Source: an uncultured Eubacterium sp.
Lineage (GTDB): Bacteria; Bacillota; Clostridia; Lachnospirales; Lachnospiraceae
Assembly (NCBI GenBank): GCA_947385875.1
Contig: CANDMV010000032.1
Location: 1 to 33,232 of the forward strand
Direction of reading: 5' to 3'
Length of the DNA: 33,232 nucleotides
This document shows, piece by piece, positions 17,456-25,827 of this stretch. A program made the position numbers and the translations under genes. Numbering within the stretch: the first letter of the stretch is position 1; each line of letters begins with the position of its first letter. The notes beneath the pieces are model-generated. The model had not been told where the DNA came from. It saw only the letters and a program-made list of their open reading frames with translations, and searched no databases.

Positions 17456-19831
17456 TTATTTGAATTCAACGATTGTTACGCCGGAATCCCCCTCGCCAAA
17501 CTCGCCCAGATGAAAGGAATCAACGTATTTTATACGCCGAAGATGTGAGTGCACAGCGCTTCTTAAAGCACCGGTTCCTTTCCCGTGCACGACACGTACT
17601 GTGGACAAATGGGACAGGTAAGCATCATCCAGATATTTGTCCAGCTCCATGAGCGCTTCATCTACTGTCTTTCCAATCAGCATGATTTCAGCGGAAATAG
17701 ATGAGGATTTGGACATTTTGCCGATACCTGTTCTGGAAGATTTTTTGGAAGATGCAGGTTTTGGCTCTTCAATCAATTCCAGATCTTTAATGTTCGCCTG
17801 TGTACGGAGGATGCCCATCTGTACGAATAAATCTCCTTTTGCATTTGGAAGCGTAGATACGGTACCGCGCTGATTGAGTGACAGTACTCGCACTGAATCG
17901 CCGAGACGGAGTTTTTTTGGAACCTTGTGGTTTGCGGCCGGCTGTTTCTGGTTCTTGGTAATACGGGCTTCGGCTTCATTCATTTTACCCCGCAGGGCAG
18001 AACGTTCTTTTTCCAGATCGCTTGCAGTAGGATTTGTCGTGCCGAATTTATGAAAATTGCGGATGCTGGCATCCGCAGCATCTTTGGCTTCTTTTAATAT
18101 GGCAAGCGCCTGTTCGTTTGCTTCTTGTATGATTTTATCACGGCGGCTGTCTAGTTTTTCCTGCTTGCTTTCAGCCTGTGCATGGAGTCTTTCCAATTCC
18201 TGCTTGTATTGTTCGATTTCCAGACGCTCCTTTTCAATCGTACTGCGGCTGGATTCCAGATCAGCAATCAAGTCCTCAAAATTCTGCTCATTGGAAGTAA
18301 TGCGTGTCTTGGCATCTGCGATAATGTCGTCCGGCAGGCCCAGCTTGCCGGAGATGGCAAAAGCATTGCTCTTTCCAGGTATGCCGATTAAAAGACGGTA
18401 GGTCGGGCTTAATGTTTCTACATCAAATTCGCAGCAGGCATTCTGCACGCCATTGGCAGAGAGGGCAAATATTTTTAATTCACTGTAATGTGTAGTAGCC
18501 ATTGCGCGCACGCCGAGCGTATGAAGTCTGGATAATATTGAAATCGCTAAAGCAGCGCCTTCTGTCGGGTCAGTTCCAGAGCAGAGCTCATCGAACAGTA
18601 CAAGGGAATTTGGTGTTACCTTCTTTAAAATTGTCACAATATTGGTCATGTGTGAGGAGAACGTGCTCAAGTTCTGTTCAATGCTCTGTTCATCACCAAT
18701 GTCTGCGTATACATTTTCAAATATAGCCAGCTGTGAGCGGTCGCCGGCAGGGATATGAAGACCGGCCTGTCCCATAAGCGTCAATAGTCCGACGGTTTTT
18801 AACGAAACAGTCTTTCCTCCGGTGTTTGGACCGGTGATGATAAGAAGCTTAAATTCATCGCCTAAAGTAACATCAATCGGCACGACTGTTTTTTTATTCA
18901 GCAGCGGATGGCGGCCGCGGCGGATGTGTATGAATCCTTCTGTATTAAATATAGGGGCGGCACCGTTGTGATCCTGTGCGAGGTTTGCCTTTGCAAATAT
19001 AAAGTCCAGCGTGGTGAGCAGTTTATAGTCGTTCAGCAGCGCTTCTGCGCTTCCTGCTACCTGATTGCTTAAATCGGCTATGATTTTGTCAATTTCTTCT
19101 GTTTCTTTTAGAAATAGTTCTTTTAGTTCATTGTTCAGATTCACTACACTTGAAGGCTCTATGAACAGGGTTGAGCCTGACGAAGACTGGTCGTGAATCA
19201 TGCCAGACATCTGATTTTTGTATTCTGCTTTTACCGGAAGGCAGTATCTGCCGTTTCGCATAGTAATGACGGCATCCTGCAGATAGGTGCGCGTCGTAGA
19301 GCTGTTTAATATTTTGGTCATCTGGGCGTGAATGCGTCCGTTCATGCCTTGGATGCTGCGCCGGATGGATTTTAACCGGACACTGGCATCATCAGCGATT
19401 TCTTCCTCGGATATGATACAGCGGCGGATCTCTTCTGCAAGGGGAGTCATCGGCTCAATCGCTGAAAACATGGAATCCAGCGTATCAGAAGGAGTATCTT
19501 CGCGGTCTTTTCTGCCAAAGGTCTTGACCCGTTTGGCTGTATCTAATAAAGAGGCGATGTGGAGAAGCTCTGCGATGCTTAAGACACCGCCGACTTCCAG
19601 ACGCTTCAGTGACATGCCGATTTTGTGTATTCCGCTGAAAGACAGGCTTCCCTTGCGGTAGATACGGGAAAGCGCTGCGGCGGTTTCCGCCTGAGCCTGT
19701 TCGATTTTGTCCTTGTCATTCATAGGCTTTAAATGCAGGCAGTGCTCTTTGGCCCAGTCGGACGAGGCATGAGCAGAAAGCTGTTCTGTTATTTTATGAA
19801 ATTCTAAAGTATAGAGAACTTTTTTGTTCAT
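17456..19831 (-). CDS. mutS2: MutS2 (RqcU) ATPase with Smr domain
   Basis: About 791 residues, normal for MutS2. The family acts on stalled or collided ribosomes and was earlier linked to suppression of homologous recombination. The N-terminal clamp and core (about 1-300) precede the ATPase with Walker A GPNTGGKT (334-341), [20 protein letters not shown]-like signature and Walker B [20 protein letters not shown] coiled-coil (about 510-620) and KOW-like region follow, and the C-terminal Smr nuclease domain has [20 protein letters not shown]. I chose the ATG at 19831 ([11 protein letters not shown]) because AAAGGA lies before it; an upstream in-frame start at 19864 lacks one. Confidence 0.96.
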   Translation of the reverse strand: [791 protein letters not shown]

Positions 19832-20072
19832 AATACGTAATCCTTTCTCTAAGTATACTCGCAATCGTTCATATGGTTCTATTTTACCCTATAATTCGTT
19901 TTGAGAAAAGCAATTATCCAAAGAAAAATCACTATTTTTATTGAAATAAATGTCAAACCCTCGTATAATCTTAACATAAGGTTCATAAAGAGATGCACTG
20001 CTCACAGATCTTTTATTAGCGCTTCTCGTGTGCTGCATATGTAAGTACATGAAATGGCTTATAGTGTTCTAA
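19832..20072. other. Intergenic region upstream of mutS2
   Basis: No gene seen. It should hold the leftward mutS2 promoter; TAAAAT at about 19885-19890 (minus strand) is a possible -10, but I find no matching -35. It leads into the tandem repeats. Confidence 0.4.
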
Positions 20073-20290
20073 GCGATTTATGGGACTGAATATAGTATCA
20101 AAATACATGAACAGGCTCGCTGCATTTAGAGCGATTTATGGGACTGAATATAGTATCAAAATACATGAACACGCTCGCTGCATTTCAAGTGCTTTAGGAG
20201 AGCTGAATATAGTATCAAAGTACATGAACAGGCTCACAGCATTTCAAGTGCTTCATGGGCGCTGCATGTCATAGAATATGAACATAGAAA
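20073..20290. repeat. Imperfect tandem repeat, period 58-59 bp
   Basis: Units start at 20073, 20131, 20189 and 20248 (the last is partial). Each contains CTGAATATAGTATCAAA, then TACATGAACA and GCTC, then GCATTT. A weaker, older unit is visible just before 20073. The period is not a multiple of three, so the frames across it are not a protein repeat. It is not a CRISPR: there are no unique spacers. Located about 140-360 bp before the HtrA-like gene. Confidence 0.9.
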
Positions 20291-20429
20291 TTGGTATACT
20301 GCATCCGTCTGTTTGTTAGAAATGCATATCGTATTATAAAAATAAATCGGAACGCTGCGTGAAAAGTGTTTTGTCTTGGGTTATCAAGTATCAAGAAAAA
20401 AGAAAGGTTAAGCGGAAGAGGGTTTTTTC

Positions 20430-21749
20430 ATGCCACATAAAGAAGAGGTACATTTTATCAGGGAAAAAATAAAGGATAAGCCGTTAAACAGGAAAAAAAT
20501 ATTATATAAAGGCATCGCAACGATTGGTTATGCCATACTCTTTGGTGTCGTTTCATGCCTTGTTTTTTGTGTGCTTCGTCCGATTATGGAGCCTTGGTTT
20601 GAGCCCGAACAGGATCAGTGGGTCGGCATACCGAAGGATACCCGACAGGATGATACCCGGGCAGATGATGCTTCATCAGACTCTGAAGCAGAGTCACATA
20701 CGGACGGCGAAGAAAAGAATCAAGATCAAGAGAAAGAAGAGCAGCCGCCGGTGTATGTAACAGAGAAAAAGGAAATGACACTGGATGATTATCAGATTCT
20801 ACAGAATCAGCTCTACCGAATCGGGAATCAGGTCAATAAATCGATTGTGACAGTAACCGGTGTAAAAGAGGACATGGATTTATTTGATTCTCCTTATGAA
20901 GCAACGGGGCAGGCATCCGGGCTGATTATAGGAAACAGCCGTAAGGAGCTGTTAATCCTTACAGAATATTCAGTCATTGAAGATGTAGAAGCGATACGAG
21001 TTACTTTTATCAATGATGAGACTCTGGATGCGAAGCTGAAAAGATATGATGGAAATACAGGAATTGCCGTATTGGGAGTTCCGCTCGAAAGCATATCAGA
21101 TACTGTAATGAATCAGATCGAGATCGCGGTATTAGGCAATTCCCTGAATCTGAGGCAGGGGAAGATGGTGGTCGCATTAGGAAGTCCGCTGGGAACCAAT
21201 TATTCGATTCTGACAGGCAATATCACATCAGTAACGAATACGATAACGACATCAGACTTTATTTATACAGTATTCACTACAAATATCGTATCAAATACCA
21301 AAGGAAACGGTGTGCTGATTAATACGGATGGGGAAGTCATCGGCCTGTTTTTGAAGTCTCCAAATATCCAGAAGGAGCAGAATACGCTGACAGCAGTATC
21401 GATTTCAGAACTGAAGGAAATTATTGAACTGCTTTCGAATGGGGTAAATGTACCCTATATCGGCATTAAGGGAAATACTGTCACAGATGATATGTCACAG
21501 GAATATGAGATTCCTAAGGGCGTATATATAAAAGAAGTGGTCGTTAATTCTCCGGCTATGACGGCAGGGCTTCAAAACGGGGATGTGATTGAGGCTGTGG
21601 ATGGGAAAAAAATACAGACCATGGAGGAATATCAGCAGATTCTTCTGACTCTTAATCGGGGAGATGAAGTAAAGATCACCGTGAACCGACAGGGAGCGAG
21701 GGAATATAAGAAGTACAACTGCGTGGTGGAGGTTGGAGTATTAAGGTGA
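20430..21749 (+). CDS. HtrA-like membrane protein with PDZ domain, catalytic triad lost
   Basis: 439 residues in the S1C/HtrA arrangement: short cytoplasmic start, one membrane helix (about 26-50), an acidic linker (about 60-115), a trypsin-like domain (about 125-335) and a PDZ domain (about 340-438, with GVYIKEVVVNSPAMTAGLQN and GDVIEAVDGKKI). The three catalytic positions are changed. The expected His site reads TEYS (S181), the Asp site reads DGNTGIAVL (G211), and the serine motif GNSGGPL reads TKGNGVL (K291/G292). So the fold is kept but peptidase activity is unlikely. It may work as an extracytoplasmic binding or chaperone-like protein. The start follows GAAGAGGG. Confidence 0.88.
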   Translation: MPHKEEVHFIREKIKDKPLNRKKILYKGIATIGYAILFGVVSCLVFCVLRPIMEPWFEPEQDQWVGIPKDTRQDDTRADDASSDSEAESHTDGEEKNQDQEKEEQPPVYVTEKKEMTLDDYQILQNQLYRIGNQVNKSIVTVTGVKEDMDLFDSPYEATGQASGLIIGNSRKELLILTEYSVIEDVEAIRVTFINDETLDAKLKRYDGNTGIAVLGVPLESISDTVMNQIEIAVLGNSLNLRQGKMVVALGSPLGTNYSILTGNITSVTNTITTSDFIYTVFTTNIVSNTKGNGVLINTDGEVIGLFLKSPNIQKEQNTLTAVSISELKEIIELLSNGVNVPYIGIKGNTVTDDMSQEYEIPKGVYIKEVVVNSPAMTAGLQNGDVIEAVDGKKIQTMEEYQQILLTLNRGDEVKITVNRQGAREYKKYNCVVEVGVLR

Positions 21750-21806
21750 TTTGAATATTCGCCATGCGTACTATAAATAGCAAAGGAATATGAGATTTAT
21801 TCAGGT

Positions 21807-21882
21807 ATTTGTCTGAAACACCTGCTATATAAAAATTCAATATAATTTGTCTGAAACACCTGTATATATAAAAATTCAATAT
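21807..21882. repeat. Two-copy 38-bp tandem repeat before the yhaM gene
   Basis: ATTTGTCTGAAACACCTG followed by TATATAAAAATTCAATATA occurs twice, starting at 21807 and 21845, nearly identical. The second copy ends at the ribosome site of the next gene. The repeat may duplicate part of a promoter or leader. Confidence 0.9.
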
Positions 21883-21896
21883 AAATGGAGGCTAAT

Positions 21897-22850
21897 ATGC
21901 GTTATATAGAAACCTTGCGCGAAGGAGAGCGTATTAATGAAGTATATTTATGTAAAAATAAACAGGCATCTTTAACGAAGGCGGGAAAGCCTTTTGTATC
22001 GCTGATTCTTCAGGATAAGACAGGGACTCTGGATGCAAAAATCTGGGATCCCAGTTCGCTTGGTATAGATGATTTTGAAAAACTGGATTATTTGAATGTC
22101 GTAGGCGATGTCATCAGCTTTCAGGGGGCATTGCAGCTGAATGTCAAGCGGGTACGGAAAATGCAGCCGGGTGAATATGACCCAAAAGAGTATCTGCCAG
22201 TCAGTAAATATGATTCAGACAAAATGTACACACAGCTGATGGCAATGATTCAAAAAATAGAAAATCCATATTTAAAACAGCTGTTAGTTGATTTCTTTGG
22301 AAATTCAGAGTTCGAGGAGAGCTTTAAGTTTCATTCTGCGGCAAAGACGATGCATCATGGATTTGTCGGCGGACTGCTGCAGCATACACTCAGCGTGGCA
22401 AAGCTGTGTGAGAGATTTGCAGCTCATTACACATTTTTAAATCATGATCTTCTGGTAACAGCAGCGATTTTTCATGACATAGGAAAATTAAAAGAAATAT
22501 CCTGTTTTCCGGAAAACGATTATACAGATGATGGGCAGTTGCTTGGACATATTATTATTGGGACGCAGATGCTGACGGAGAGGATTGCAGCAATACCGGA
22601 TTTTCCGAAGAAGCTTTCCAGCGAATTGATTCATTGTATTTTGGCACATCATGGTGAGCTGGAGTATGGATCTCCGAAAAAGCCTGCATTGGCAGAGGCC
22701 GTGGCACTCAGCTTTGCAGATAATCTGGATGCAAAGCTGGAGGCGATGGAAGAAGCTTTTTCAAATGTTCCGGAAGGAAACACTGACTGGCTGGGATTTC
22801 ACCGTTCTTTTGATTCGAATATACGCAAGACGAGTGTGCTGACTCGCTGA
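21897..22850 (+). CDS. yhaM: 3'-5' exoribonuclease, YhaM family (OB fold and HD domain)
   Basis: 317 residues, as in B. subtilis YhaM (about 314). The N-terminal OB-fold nucleic-acid-binding domain (about 10-95) has ASLTKAGKPFVSLILQDKTG and IWDP. The HD domain contains HHGFVGGLLQHTLSVAKLCE (H163), the metal pair H193-D194 in AAIFHDIGKLKEI, H251/H252 and a late D275 in FADNLDAK. YhaM enzymes degrade RNA (and some ssDNA) from the 3' end using metal ions. I chose the ATG at 21897 because GGAGG ends 5 bases upstream; ATG 21885 would overlap the ribosome site. Confidence 0.92.
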   Translation: MRYIETLREGERINEVYLCKNKQASLTKAGKPFVSLILQDKTGTLDAKIWDPSSLGIDDFEKLDYLNVVGDVISFQGALQLNVKRVRKMQPGEYDPKEYLPVSKYDSDKMYTQLMAMIQKIENPYLKQLLVDFFGNSEFEESFKFHSAAKTMHHGFVGGLLQHTLSVAKLCERFAAHYTFLNHDLLVTAAIFHDIGKLKEISCFPENDYTDDGQLLGHIIIGTQMLTERIAAIPDFPKKLSSELIHCILAHHGELEYGSPKKPALAEAVALSFADNLDAKLEAMEEAFSNVPEGNTDWLGFHRSFDSNIRKTSVLTR

Positions 22851-22857
22851 TTTATAT

Positions 22858-22986
22858 AAATAACTGATACATAAACACCGGATATTTTTCAAAAGTACAT
22901 GTCAAACACCGGAGGTGAACCGGGTGCTTACCTCGGATTTTTGACATGTGCTTGGAAAAATAGACAAGTTTAGGTGTCAGTTATTT
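22858..22986. repeat. 129-bp long imperfect palindrome
   Basis: Outer arms AAATAACTGATAC (22858-22870) and GTGTCAGTTATTT (22974-22986) pair at 12 of 13 positions. Inner arms 22884-22906 and 22940-22961 pair over about 20 bases with ACATGTCAAA/TTTGACATGT as the core. CCGGAGGT and ACCTCGG extend it at the tip. The whole could form one long hairpin after the yhaM gene, possibly a termination structure or a small palindromic element. The remaining gap up to 23213 shows no gene. Confidence 0.8.
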
Positions 22987-23213
22987 ATTTTTCGGTGTAT
23001 TATGTACTATTTTATCATGCAGGGTAAATATCGATCGCGATGATTTGATTCTATCGGCGGGTGATAAACTGTAGTATTTTCTGGACAGAGCACAGTATTT
23101 TAAGCTGATAATGTAGAGTTCTGGACTGTTTGTTTGTGTGGAAACTGGGAAGAGATTGATTGGTTAAAAGCAGCGAATGACAGAGTGCAATAAATATGTA
23201 TTGGAGAAAAATG

Positions 23214-24971
23214 ATGAAGAAAAATGATATAATTGAATTAAAAATAGATGACATTGGTGTAGATGGTTCAGGTATTGGAAAAGTGGATGGTATGACTTTT
23301 TTTGTAAAGGACGCAGTCATCGGAGATCGGGTCAGTGCAAAAGTAATGAAACTCAAAAAAAATTATGGATATGCCAGATTCATGGAACTGCTGGAAGCAT
23401 CACCTTTTCGAGTGGAGCCAAAATGTCCGCTGTATCGAAAATGCGGCGGATGTCAGATTCAAGCGCTTTCTTATGAGAAGCAGCTGGAATATAAAGAAAA
23501 TAAAATACGAAATAATTTGATGCGGATCGGCGGTTTTGTTGAAGATGGAATACCTATGGAACCTATTATAGGAATGAAAGATGCGTATCATTATCGGAAT
23601 AAAGCGCAGTTTCCGGTTGGGCGCGATAAAGAGGGTAATATTATTTCGGGGTTTTATGCAGCAAGGACACATAGCATGATACCGGTGGGGAACTGTTACC
23701 TGGGCGTGCCGCAGAATCAGGAAGTGATGGAGAGGGTTCTCGGATGGATGAATCAGTATCAGATTGAACCGTATGATGAGACAAATGGGCTGGGATTGAT
23801 ACGGCATGTGCTGATACGATATGGGTTTCGCACGGGGCAGCTGATGGTCTGTTTAGTCATTAATGGAAAATCATTGCCAAAATCTGAGCCGTTGATAGAT
23901 AGCCTTTTGAGAATAAAAGGAATGGCTAGTATTACGATAAGTATCAATAGGCAGCGGAATAATGTAATTATGGGGAATGTGGTTAAAACACTGTGGGGAG
24001 CGGATTATATAGAAGATTTTATTGGAGATGTGAAGTTTTGCATATCACCATTATCTTTTTATCAGATTAATCCTGTGCAGACGGAAGTGCTGTATCAGAA
24101 AGTGCTGGAGTATGCGGAATTGAATGGTGATGAGGTTGTTTGGGATTTGTATTGTGGAATTGGGACAATCTCCTTATTTTTAGCGCGTCATGCGAGGAAG
24201 GTCTATGGGGTGGAGATCGTGCCGCAGGCTGTGGAAGATGCAAGGCAGAATGCAAGGATAAATGGGATTGAAAATGCAGTGTTTTTTGTTGGGAAGGCTG
24301 AGGAAGTGCTAGAGAAGACTTGTGGAGTTGGAGCGGCAGTTGGGAAGAATGAGGAAGATGGAGATGGGGGTGTGAGGGAGAAGGCAGTGCAAGAGGATTT
24401 TACGGTAGAGAAGGAGAGAGAGGGGGAGCGATGGGCGGAAGAGGAGAAGATGATGTGGCCGCAGGTGGTTGTCGTGGATCCGCCCAGAAAAGGATGTCAG
24501 GAGAGGCTGTTGGAGTCGATTGTTAGAGTGAAGCCGGAGAAAGTAGTGTATGTTAGCTGTGATTCGGCGACGTTGGCTAGGGATTTGAAATATTTGCGTG
24601 GGAATGGGTATGAGATGAAGAGAGGGGTGGGGATTGATCAGTTTTGTCAGACGGTGCATGTTGAGACGGTTGTTTTATTAACCCACGAAAAAGCTACATC
24701 ATATATTGAGGTTACAATGGATTATGATACGATTGTGTCAGAATATAAGCCAAAAGTAAAAGTGACTTATAAAATGATCATGGATTATATAAAAGAAAAA
24801 TATAATCTCAATGTGCATAGTACTACTATAGCAGAAATAAAACGATCATTAGGTCTTAAAGTAGGAGACTATAACAAGAAGGACGATGCGAATTATCGGA
24901 AAGAGAAAATTACGCCTGAAAAAAGAAAAGCTGTAGAAGAAACGCTGCGGTATTTTGAGATAATCCAATAA
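23214..24971 (+). CDS. rlmD: 23S rRNA (uracil-1939-C5)-methyltransferase with C-terminal extension
   Basis: SAM-dependent rRNA methyltransferase of the RumA/TrmA family, 585 residues. It has a TRAM domain (about 1-62), iron-sulfur cysteines C71, C77 and C80 (CPLYRKCGGC), a SAM-binding motif VWDLYCGIGTISLFLA, VVVDPPRKGCQ and the catalytic-cysteine motif VYVSCDSATLARDL. The family normally ends near HVETVVLL (about 489). Here 96 further residues follow in frame, with a helix-rich segment KVTYKMIMDYIKEKYNLNVH, and the base composition turns AT-rich. A charged low-complexity insert of about 50 residues precedes VVVDPPRKGC. I chose ATG 23214 with GGAG 7 bases before it; 23211 and 23196 are alternatives. 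Confidence 0.93.
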   Translation: MKKNDIIELKIDDIGVDGSGIGKVDGMTFFVKDAVIGDRVSAKVMKLKKNYGYARFMELLEASPFRVEPKCPLYRKCGGCQIQALSYEKQLEYKENKIRNNLMRIGGFVEDGIPMEPIIGMKDAYHYRNKAQFPVGRDKEGNIISGFYAARTHSMIPVGNCYLGVPQNQEVMERVLGWMNQYQIEPYDETNGLGLIRHVLIRYGFRTGQLMVCLVINGKSLPKSEPLIDSLLRIKGMASITISINRQRNNVIMGNVVKTLWGADYIEDFIGDVKFCISPLSFYQINPVQTEVLYQKVLEYAELNGDEVVWDLYCGIGTISLFLARHARKVYGVEIVPQAVEDARQNARINGIENAVFFVGKAEEVLEKTCGVGAAVGKNEEDGDGGVREKAVQEDFTVEKEREGERWAEEEKMMWPQVVVVDPPRKGCQERLLESIVRVKPEKVVYVSCDSATLARDLKYLRGNGYEMKRGVGIDQFCQTVHVETVVLLTHEKATSYIEVTMDYDTIVSEYKPKVKVTYKMIMDYIKEKYNLNVHSTTIAEIKRSLGLKVGDYNKKDDANYRKEKITPEKRKAVEETLRYFEIIQ

Positions 24972-24986
24972 TTTAAACATTAGCAT

Positions 24987-25024
24987 AAGGACATTACCTG
25001 ATATGAGGTAGTGTCCTTATTTTA
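24987..25024 (+). terminator. Terminator after rlmD
   Basis: AAGGACATTACCT (24987-24999) pairs with AGGTAGTGTCCTT (25006-25018) with one G-T pair, followed by ATTTTAG. A strong plus-strand terminator. Confidence 0.9.
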
Positions 25025-25229
25025 GTATTAAAAGAAAAAGCAATTTTCCCCTTCCGATAATCATAGGAGTAGCGGACGTAGAGGATGCCAAGGTTTTTTT
25101 TATTAGCCCTATTATCGGCTCAAATAAAAAATATGTTAAAACTAAAGGGAGAATGGCAGTAATCAACGGAAATATTAAATTTATAAACATCTCATTGGCT
25201 GTAAAATATATAAACACAATATTATCCAC
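25017..25229 (-). CDS. Possible small hydrophobic membrane protein
   Basis: A leftward frame of up to 70 residues (GTG start at 25229; an internal ATG at 25190 would give 57). It contains a long hydrophobic run, LIFPLITAILPLVLTYFLFE, then a basic stretch, which fits a one- or two-helix membrane peptide. Neither start has a well-placed ribosome site, and the stop lies inside the rlmD terminator. The gene CCGATAAT/ATTATCGG inverted repeat falls inside it. It sits alone between two terminators at the edge of the mobile element. It could be a toxin-like or leader peptide, or not a gene. Confidence 0.3.
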   Translation of the reverse strand: MDNIVFIYFTANEMFINLIFPLITAILPLVLTYFLFEPIIGLIKKTLASSTSATPMIIGRGKLLFLLILK

Positions 25230-25316
25230 CTTTCCATGAATTATAAGAAAAGATATAACACTTATTTACTGAATTGTCAATAATTTTAGCTGATTGATAC
25301 TTATGGATACATTATA

Positions 25317-25353
25317 GAGCGTTACCTTATTTTAGGTAATGTTCTTATTTTTA
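25317..25353 (+). terminator. Second terminator-like hairpin, related to the one after rlmD
   Basis: GAGCGTTACCT (25317-25327) pairs with AGGTAATGTTC (25334-25344, two G-T pairs), followed by TTATTTTTA. It lies 45 bases before the next gene on the same strand, so it may act as an attenuator. The core TTACCT...AGGTA is shared with the hairpin at 24987. Confidence 0.75.
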
Positions 25354-25397
25354 TTTAAGAATAATAACACGTAACAACAGAAAGGAATAAAAACAAT

Positions 25398-25787
25398 ATG
25401 GCAAAAATTAACAATGTAGTACGCATAATAGAATTTAACAATGAAGATGAATTTTATTACCAGATAGAGAATGATTTGACAAGCTATATAGATGAGCCAG
25501 ATTCCAGATGCTACAAATTGAAAAATATCCAGATGCTAGATGAAACTCACGCCTTAGTTTATTTTGAAGAAGATTTGAATATTATCATGGTAAAATTTTT
25601 TTCCAATGGAGAAGAAGTGTATATAGAAGAAGCACCTGACCAGATACCTTATTATTCCATACAAGAGATTTCTCTGATTAATGAATTAGGAGTTATCACA
25701 ATCAATGAAAAAGAATGTGACGTTGAAGAAATAAGATATGCAGTTGATGATTATGGCGTTAGATACGCTGAGATCTATCTAAGCTAA
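25398..25787 (+). CDS. Unknown acidic protein, first gene of the mobile element
   Basis: 129 residues, acidic, with no signal peptide or membrane segment and no motif that I recognise. The start has AAAGGAA about 10 bases upstream. The protein alternates predicted strands (VVRIIEFNNEDEFYYQI, HALVYFEEDLNIIMVKFF, YGVRYAEIYLS), suggesting a small beta-rich domain. It is followed after 40 bases by a second unknown gene and then an Ig-domain gene, an order like the small connector genes of phages. Function unknown. Confidence 0.75.
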   Translation: MAKINNVVRIIEFNNEDEFYYQIENDLTSYIDEPDSRCYKLKNIQMLDETHALVYFEEDLNIIMVKFFSNGEEVYIEEAPDQIPYYSIQEISLINELGVITINEKECDVEEIRYAVDDYGVRYAEIYLS

Positions 25788-25827
25788 TCAGCAAAAGATA
25801 TTCAAAAGAAAGTGAGGAATAAAATAT

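Noticed and set aside
20080..20274. 64-residue ORF across the tandem repeats
   Set aside because: The 58-bp period shifts the frame in every unit, so no repeated protein is encoded. No ribosome site seen.
20073..20290. CRISPR array
   Set aside because: Units are contiguous and imperfect, with no unique spacers and no cas genes nearby.
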